Below are positions 6,261-10,113 of a stretch of DNA of 10,113 nucleotides, one piece after another. The notes beneath the pieces were generated by a model, which made no database searches, was not told the DNA's origin, and saw nothing but the letters and a program-made list of their open reading frames with translations. This DNA is from Anaerolineae bacterium (lineage in GTDB: Bacteria; Chloroflexota; Anaerolineae; SpSt-600), in contig JAPWUT010000044.1 of the NCBI GenBank assembly GCA_028275425.1, positions 1 to 10,113 of the forward strand, written 5' to 3'. Position 1 is the first letter of the stretch. Every line of letters begins with the position of its first letter. A program made the translations under genes and the position numbers.

Positions 6261-7772
6261 ATGGGTTTCCCGATACTGTCTATCATAACCTTTACCCCGG
6301 CGATCGGAGCGCTCATAATCCTCTTCTTCCCGAAGGAGAAGGTTAACCTCATAAGGCGCTTTGCCATAGCCGTAAGCCTTATACCTTTAGCCCTCTCGGC
6401 CTACCTGTGGTTTGCTTACAACCAGACCGAAGGCGGAATGCAGTTTGTGGAGCGCCACATCTGGATTCCGGCCATAAACGTCTGGTACCACGTAGGCGTT
6501 GACGGGATAAGTGTCCCAATGGTCTTCCTGACCTCGCTCCTCTCAACCCTTGGCTACTTCTACTCCGCCTACACCATCCACGAGCGGGTCAAGGAATACT
6601 ACTTCCTCTTCCTCCTGCTTCAGACTGGAATGTACGGCGTGTTTGTGGCATTGGACTTTGTTTTGTTCTACGTCTTCTGGGAAGTTGGCCTTGTTCCCAT
6701 GTACCTCCTGATTGGGGTTTGGGGTGGTGCGAACCGGGAGTATGCGGCCATCAAGTTCTTCCTCTACACTTTGGCCGGGAGCGTGTTCATGCTCCTTGCT
6801 ATCCTTGGGATTTACTTCACCACTGGAAGCTTTGACATCCTCAAGGCCGCCGAAGTCCACCCCTTCGCCGATAACTTCACCCTGGCGAGCCTGGCCTTCT
6901 GGGCATTCTTCGTAGCGTTCGCCATAAAGGTCCCAAGCTTCCCCTTCCACACCTGGCTCCCCGATGCTCACACCGAAGCTCCTACGGCCGGCAGCGTCAT
7001 CCTGGCCGGCATCTTGCTGAAGCTTGGGTGCTACGGCTTGCTCCGGATTGTCTTGCCCATATTCCCTGAGCCCTTCCGCTTCTACGCCCCCATAGTTGCT
7101 GCCCTCGGGCTGATAAGCATTGTCTATGGGGCTTTCGTGTGCATGGCCCAGTGGGACCTCAAGCGCCTCATCGCTTATTCTTCAGTAGCTCACATGGGCT
7201 ATGTGGTCCTGGGGATTGCCGCTGCTGCCGCCAGCCTCAACTTCAACCATCCAGCCTTTAAGGAGAGTGCAGCCATAGCCCTGAACGGCGCGACAATGCA
7301 GATGTTCAACCATGGAATCATCACAGGGGGCCTCTTCTTCCTGGTGGGCATGATTTACGAGCGGGCTCACACCAGGGATTTGAAGGTTTTCGGCGGGCTT
7401 GGGGCCAAGCTCCCCTACTACTACGGTGTGGTTATGGTCACTGGCCTTGCCTCACTTGGCCTCCCCGGTCTGGCCGGCTTCTGGGGAGAATTCCTGGTCT
7501 TCCGAGGCGCTTTCCACATCATTCCCTACATCACTGCCTTCGGAGTCCTGGGAGTAGTAGCCACGGCCGGATACATACTCTGGAAAGTAGTGCAGTTCAT
7601 GTTCTTAGGCCCCTTCAATCAGGAGAAGTGGGGTCACCTTACCGATATGGAGGCCTTTGAGAAGGTTACGATGTGGCCTCTGCTTCTGTTCATGGTAGGG
7701 CTGGGCTTTTACCCTGCCCCGCTTCTTAACATAATCAATACAGCTACAACAGCCTTGATGGGCAAGCTATAA
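6261..7772 (+). CDS. nuoM: NADH-quinone oxidoreductase subunit M (NuoM, ND4 type antiporter-like)
   Basis: This is the second antiporter-like proton-translocating subunit, between NuoL and NuoN in the membrane arm. It has 503 residues (E. coli 509). Channel residues are visible: E141 in VFWEVGLVPMYLLIGVWG, K223 in AIKVPSFPFHTWLPDAHTEAP, K254 in ILLKLGCYGLLR, and E410 in GFWGEFLVFRG, corresponding to E. coli E144, K234, K265 and E407. Other family blocks are AQWDLKRLIAYSSVAHMGYV (about 296-315) and the glycine-rich LASLGLPGLAGFWGE. Some fourteen hydrophobic helices are suggested by composition. The ATG start is set by AAGGAGG 8 bases upstream. The TAA stop merges into the AAGGAGG that serves nuoN. 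Confidence 0.97.
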   Translation: MGFPILSIITFTPAIGALIILFFPKEKVNLIRRFAIAVSLIPLALSAYLWFAYNQTEGGMQFVERHIWIPAINVWYHVGVDGISVPMVFLTSLLSTLGYFYSAYTIHERVKEYYFLFLLLQTGMYGVFVALDFVLFYVFWEVGLVPMYLLIGVWGGANREYAAIKFFLYTLAGSVFMLLAILGIYFTTGSFDILKAAEVHPFADNFTLASLAFWAFFVAFAIKVPSFPFHTWLPDAHTEAPTAGSVILAGILLKLGCYGLLRIVLPIFPEPFRFYAPIVAALGLISIVYGAFVCMAQWDLKRLIAYSSVAHMGYVVLGIAAAAASLNFNHPAFKESAAIALNGATMQMFNHGIITGGLFFLVGMIYERAHTRDLKVFGGLGAKLPYYYGVVMVTGLASLGLPGLAGFWGEFLVFRGAFHIIPYITAFGVLGVVATAGYILWKVVQFMFLGPFNQEKWGHLTDMEAFEKVTMWPLLLFMVGLGFYPAPLLNIINTATTALMGKL

Positions 7773-7777
7773 GGAGG
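7773..7777 (+). promoter_or_regulatory. Shine-Dalgarno that decides the nuoN start
   Basis: GGAGG follows the nuoM TAA directly. The first in-frame TTG (7778) touches it with no spacer and could not be used well. The next in-frame TTG (7784) lies 6 bases away, a normal distance, and is therefore preferred. Confidence 0.65.
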
Positions 7778-7783
7778 TTGGCC

Positions 7784-9253
7784 TTGAGTGCCGTAGAAAT
7801 CCTTCAGGCTTTCGCTCCGGAGTTGGTCCTTTTCCTGGGTGCTTTGGTGCTTTTGGCCTTGGACATGGCTTGGAGGAGGTTAGGGGAGGGCAAGGAGGCC
7901 ACGATTCTAAGCCTGGCCGTGGCCTTTGTAATCCTATCCTTGCTCCTGCTTCTGGGCTTCGGGAAAGCTTCGGCCCTGCCCATTTGGGGGATGTTAGCTT
8001 CAGACCAATTTGCCTTCTTCTTCAAGGGGCTGGCCCTGATCGGCACAGGCCTTGTCCTCCTCTCCTCCTACCGTTACTTGGAAGGCCATACCCCTTACCG
8101 TGGGGAATTTTATGCTTTCCTGCTCCTGGTGACCTTGGCCATAATGCTGGTGGTGGGGGCTGTGAATCTCCTCATGCTCTACTTGGCCTTTGAGTTCTTA
8201 AGCCTCACCTCTTACATCCTCGTGGGCTATCTTCGGGAGGAGGGCAAATCCAGCGAAGCGGCCATAAAGTATTTCCTTTACGGCGTGACTGCCTCAGCCA
8301 TGATGCTTTACGGGATATCGCTCCTTTACGGGGTTACCGGGACCTTGGATTTGGTGAAGATAGGGCCGGCCCTGGCCAGCAGTGGCGCTGGCAGCTGGTT
8401 GGCTTTCCCGGCCATAGTTCTCCTCTTAGCCGGCTTCGGCTTCAAGATAGCCCTTGTCCCCTTCCACCAGTGGTCCCCCGATACCTACGAGGGAGCGCCC
8501 ACACCGGTTACAGCTTTCCTTTCGGTGGGGCCTAAGGCTGCGGGTTTTGCTGTGCTTGCGAGGGTCTTCATAACTGCCCTCTCCCGCTTCCAGCCTGAGT
8601 GGGTTTCGGTCCTGGCCGGAATCTCCATGGTGACCATGACTTTGGGGAACTTGGTTGCCCTGAGGCAGGAGAACATCAAGAGGATGCTGGCCTATTCCAG
8701 CATTGCCCATGCCGGCTACATCCTCATAGGCCTTGTCTGCCTGGTAAGCGGAGTAACGAGCAACTTCACTGGGCTAAACGGCGTGCTCATATACCTCTTG
8801 GCTTACCTCTTCACCAACCTCGGGGCTTTTGCCGTGGTCATAGCGGTGGAGAGGGCCACCGGTTCCAACCGCATTGCCGATTATGCTGGCCTTGTGAAGC
8901 GGGAGCCGCTTTTGGCCGGGGCGATGATAGTCTTCCTCCTTTCCCTCATTGGCATCCCGGGGACCGGGGGGTTTGTGGGGAAGTTCTTCGTGTTTGGTGC
9001 GGCCATACAGGTGCAGTTTTACGTTCTGGCTTTGGTTGGGGTGATAAACAGCGTGATATCGGCTTTCTACTACCTCAACGTAGTGAGGCACATGTTCTTC
9101 CTGCGTGGGGAAGAGAAGCCGATTGCAGTTGAACTTACGCTCAAGTGGGTCATAGTAGCGAGCTTGATAGCCGTTTTCGTCATCGGCCTCTATCCTCACC
9201 CATTCATATCCTTGGGAACCAAAGCCGTCCAAATTTTGGGTGTGGCATTTTAA
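7784..9253 (+). CDS. nuoN: NADH-quinone oxidoreductase subunit N (NuoN, ND2 type antiporter-like)
   Basis: This is the third antiporter-like proton-translocating subunit, next to NuoK in the assembled membrane arm, and the last gene of the operon. Starting at TTG 7784 it has 489 residues (E. coli 485). A longer reading from TTG 7778 would add only two residues but has no spacer to the Shine-Dalgarno. Channel residues are present: E137 in LAFEFLSLTSYILVGYL, K221 in GFGFKIALVPFHQWSPDTYEG, K251 in SVGPKAAGFAVLAR, and K400 in GFVGKFFVFGAA, matching E. coli E133, K217, K247 and K395. The RQENIKRMLAYSSIAHAGYIL block (about 294-314) is typical of the family. An intrinsic terminator begins 33 bases after the stop, which marks the end of the operon. 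Confidence 0.97.
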   Translation: MSAVEILQAFAPELVLFLGALVLLALDMAWRRLGEGKEATILSLAVAFVILSLLLLLGFGKASALPIWGMLASDQFAFFFKGLALIGTGLVLLSSYRYLEGHTPYRGEFYAFLLLVTLAIMLVVGAVNLLMLYLAFEFLSLTSYILVGYLREEGKSSEAAIKYFLYGVTASAMMLYGISLLYGVTGTLDLVKIGPALASSGAGSWLAFPAIVLLLAGFGFKIALVPFHQWSPDTYEGAPTPVTAFLSVGPKAAGFAVLARVFITALSRFQPEWVSVLAGISMVTMTLGNLVALRQENIKRMLAYSSIAHAGYILIGLVCLVSGVTSNFTGLNGVLIYLLAYLFTNLGAFAVVIAVERATGSNRIADYAGLVKREPLLAGAMIVFLLSLIGIPGTGGFVGKFFVFGAAIQVQFYVLALVGVINSVISAFYYLNVVRHMFFLRGEEKPIAVELTLKWVIVASLIAVFVIGLYPHPFISLGTKAVQILGVAF

Positions 9254-9286
9254 CCGCTGAGATTAAATTTCGCTTGTGGGCTAACC

Positions 9287-9326
9287 GGACACCCCTCATG
9301 ATTCCCCGAGGGGTGTCCATTTTTTT
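9287..9326 (+). terminator. Intrinsic terminator of the nuo operon
   Basis: A perfect 11-base-pair stem (GGACACCCCTC at 9287-9297 with GAGGGGTGTCC at 9308-9318) has a 10-base loop and is followed by A and seven T (9320-9326). It lies 33 bases after the nuoN stop. The T tract exists only on the + strand side, so it ends nuo transcription and is not expected to stop transcripts coming from tnpB. Confidence 0.92.
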
Positions 9327-9339
9327 CAGGTGTCCTTAA

Positions 9340-9579
9340 ACCGGGGGCCAGGGAGCTATGCTCATTGGTTCCCCTTTTCCCACCCTCGTTAGCCGCGAGT
9401 TCGCCAATGTTTTGAGTCCCACTCGTAGGCATGTTGGCGGGCCAAGGGGGGTAGGTCGCTGGGGGCACATACCTCGCACCACCTGGGAGGGGCTTGGCTC
9501 CCTTCACCCCTGGCTGCGGGGGCCAACCGTTCTGCAACTCATAGTCATTTATTTCACCCCTTGGGGCGAAACAAATGAC
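9340..9579 (-). ncRNA. Candidate reRNA/omega-RNA from the 3' end of tnpB and its downstream region
   Basis: This stretch contains no convincing gene apart from the end of tnpB, but it is rich in inverted repeats. Read on the minus strand it holds a 17-bp hairpin over the tnpB stop (9544-9579). A long-range pairing GTTGGC/GCCAAC (9522-9527 with 9433-9438) encloses smaller stems such as GGGAG/CTCCC near 9485-9503. A further stem CATTGG/CCAATG (9404-9409 with 9363-9368) holds an inner CTCG/CGAG hairpin (9396-9399 with 9385-9388), and a small GAGC/GCTC hairpin lies at 9353-9363. TnpB nucleases are known to use a guide RNA made from the tnpB 3' end through the right end of the element, so position and structure fit. 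Exact ends, the element boundary and the guide are not determined. Confidence 0.45.
9544..9579 (-). repeat. 17-bp inverted repeat overlapping the tnpB stop codon
   Basis: The arms are 9544-9560 and 9563-9579 with two bases between. On the minus-strand RNA every position pairs, 15 Watson-Crick and two G-U. On the + strand those two positions are A-C mismatches. The hairpin covers the last codons of tnpB (VSPQGVK) and its TAA. Confidence 0.8.
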
Positions 9580-10113
9580 CGGCTGCTTCCTGCTTCCACG
9601 AGGGGCACCGGGCAAATGCCCTGCAACCTCCCCTCTCCACAGGCGTTACTTCCCAGGGAACTCCCGGTAGGGCCATTGAGGGTGGCCAGCCCATATTGCC
9701 ATAGATTGAGCGCCGCATTCCAATCCCGGTCTATCTCCAGCCCACATGCCTCGCAGCGGAAGACCCTCTGGGATAGAGGAAGCGGAGGACCAATTTCTCC
9801 ACAATGCGAGCATGTCTTTGTTGACGGAAAGTCCTGCGGCACTAAAATGAGCTTTGCCCCATACCACTGACACTTATACTCCAACATCCGCCGAAACATC
9901 CCCCAGCTCACATCATAAATGGCCTGGGAAAGATGGCCGTTCTGGGACATACCCCGCACGTTCAGGTCCTCAACGACTATGACTGGCTTGGTTTTCGCCA
10001 GCCAAGTCGTGACCTTGTGCAGGAAATCGCGGCGGATGTTCCTAACCCTACGGTGCAAGCGGGCCAAACGCAATGAAGCCTTCTTGAAATTCTTGGAGAA
10101 CTTCTGCTTCCGG
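9549..10113 (-). CDS. tnpB: TnpB RNA-guided nuclease (IS200/IS605-like accessory protein), N-terminus outside window
   Basis: These are the C-terminal 187 residues of a TnpB protein. The frame is open at the right edge, where RKQKFSKNFKKASLRLARLH matches the family just before the RuvC-II region, so the TTG at 10073 is internal. The RuvC-II glutamate lies in VIVVEDLNVRGM (about residue 48 of the visible part). A CxxC...CxxC zinc ribbon follows (CSHC and CEAC, about 101-104 and 120-123), then the RuvC-III motif DRDWNAALNL with its catalytic aspartate at about 130. The tail GSSLGSN...PLVEAGSS is typical. The RuvC-I aspartate would lie outside the window. TnpB is the ancestor-type nuclease of Cas12 and uses a guide RNA from its own 3' end. 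The gene converges on the nuo operon. No tnpA transposase is visible, so element class and autonomy are unknown. Confidence 0.93.
   Translation of the reverse strand, partial: RKQKFSKNFKKASLRLARLHRRVRNIRRDFLHKVTTWLAKTKPVIVVEDLNVRGMSQNGHLSQAIYDVSWGMFRRMLEYKCQWYGAKLILVPQDFPSTKTCSHCGEIGPPLPLSQRVFRCEACGLEIDRDWNAALNLWQYGLATLNGPTGSSLGSNACGEGRLQGICPVPLVEAGSSRSFVSPQGVK

Noticed and set aside
7778..7783. TTG at 7778 as the start of nuoN
   Set aside because: It touches the GGAGG at 7773-7777 with no spacer. The TTG at 7784 has a normal 6-base spacing.
9327..9543. Possible tRNA or CRISPR array in the intergenic region
   Set aside because: No cloverleaf with a T-loop or anticodon stem could be placed, and there are no regularly spaced direct repeats. 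The palindromes fit a tnpB-associated RNA better.
9358..9870. 170-codon + strand open frame across the tnpB 3' region
   Set aside because: It runs antisense to the zinc-ribbon part of tnpB and through the palindromic tail. No start signal and no recognisable protein family. The tnpB reading explains the conserved motifs.

Overview
The window is mostly the distal half of a respiratory complex I (NADH:quinone oxidoreductase, Nuo) operon on the + strand. It runs nuoD (5' end cut by the window edge), nuoH, nuoI, nuoJ, nuoK, then an inserted pair of small genes, then nuoL, nuoM and nuoN. The operon ends in a strong intrinsic terminator at 9287-9326. Beyond it, a convergent partial tnpB gene (minus strand) of the IS200/IS605 or IS607-like world runs off the right edge, with a structured non-coding tail of about 220 bases between it and the terminator.

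The genes are tightly packed: ATGA overlaps or gaps under 30 bases throughout, good Shine-Dalgarno sequences, and no internal terminator seen. NuoD and NuoI belong to the peripheral arm. NuoH, J, K, L, M and N make the whole membrane arm that carries protons. nuoD is followed directly by nuoH, so the NADH-dehydrogenase module (nuoE, F, G) is not between them as it is in Escherichia coli. It is either elsewhere in the genome or absent.

The most striking point is at 3366-4180. A MntA-type minimal nucleotidyltransferase (antitoxin) and a HepT-type HEPN ribonuclease (toxin) sit between nuoK and nuoL, co-directional, with 4-base ATGA overlaps at mntA/hepT and at hepT/nuoL. The Shine-Dalgarno sequence of nuoL lies inside the last codons of the toxin gene. 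A complete toxin-antitoxin module is therefore physically and translationally built into a core energy-metabolism operon.

The right end holds the C-terminal part of a TnpB nuclease with its visible catalytic and zinc-binding residues intact. A long hairpin overlaps its stop codon and pairs fully only in the minus-strand RNA. More palindromes follow downstream, as expected of a guide-type reRNA/omega-RNA made from the 3' end of tnpB.

Organism: a bacterium of moderate-to-high GC. The nuoDHIJKLMN order without EFG, frequent ATA and AGG codons, an embedded HEPN/MNT pair and an IS with tnpB together suggest a thermophilic bacterium, perhaps Chloroflexota. This is inference from style and family impressions, not from a search.
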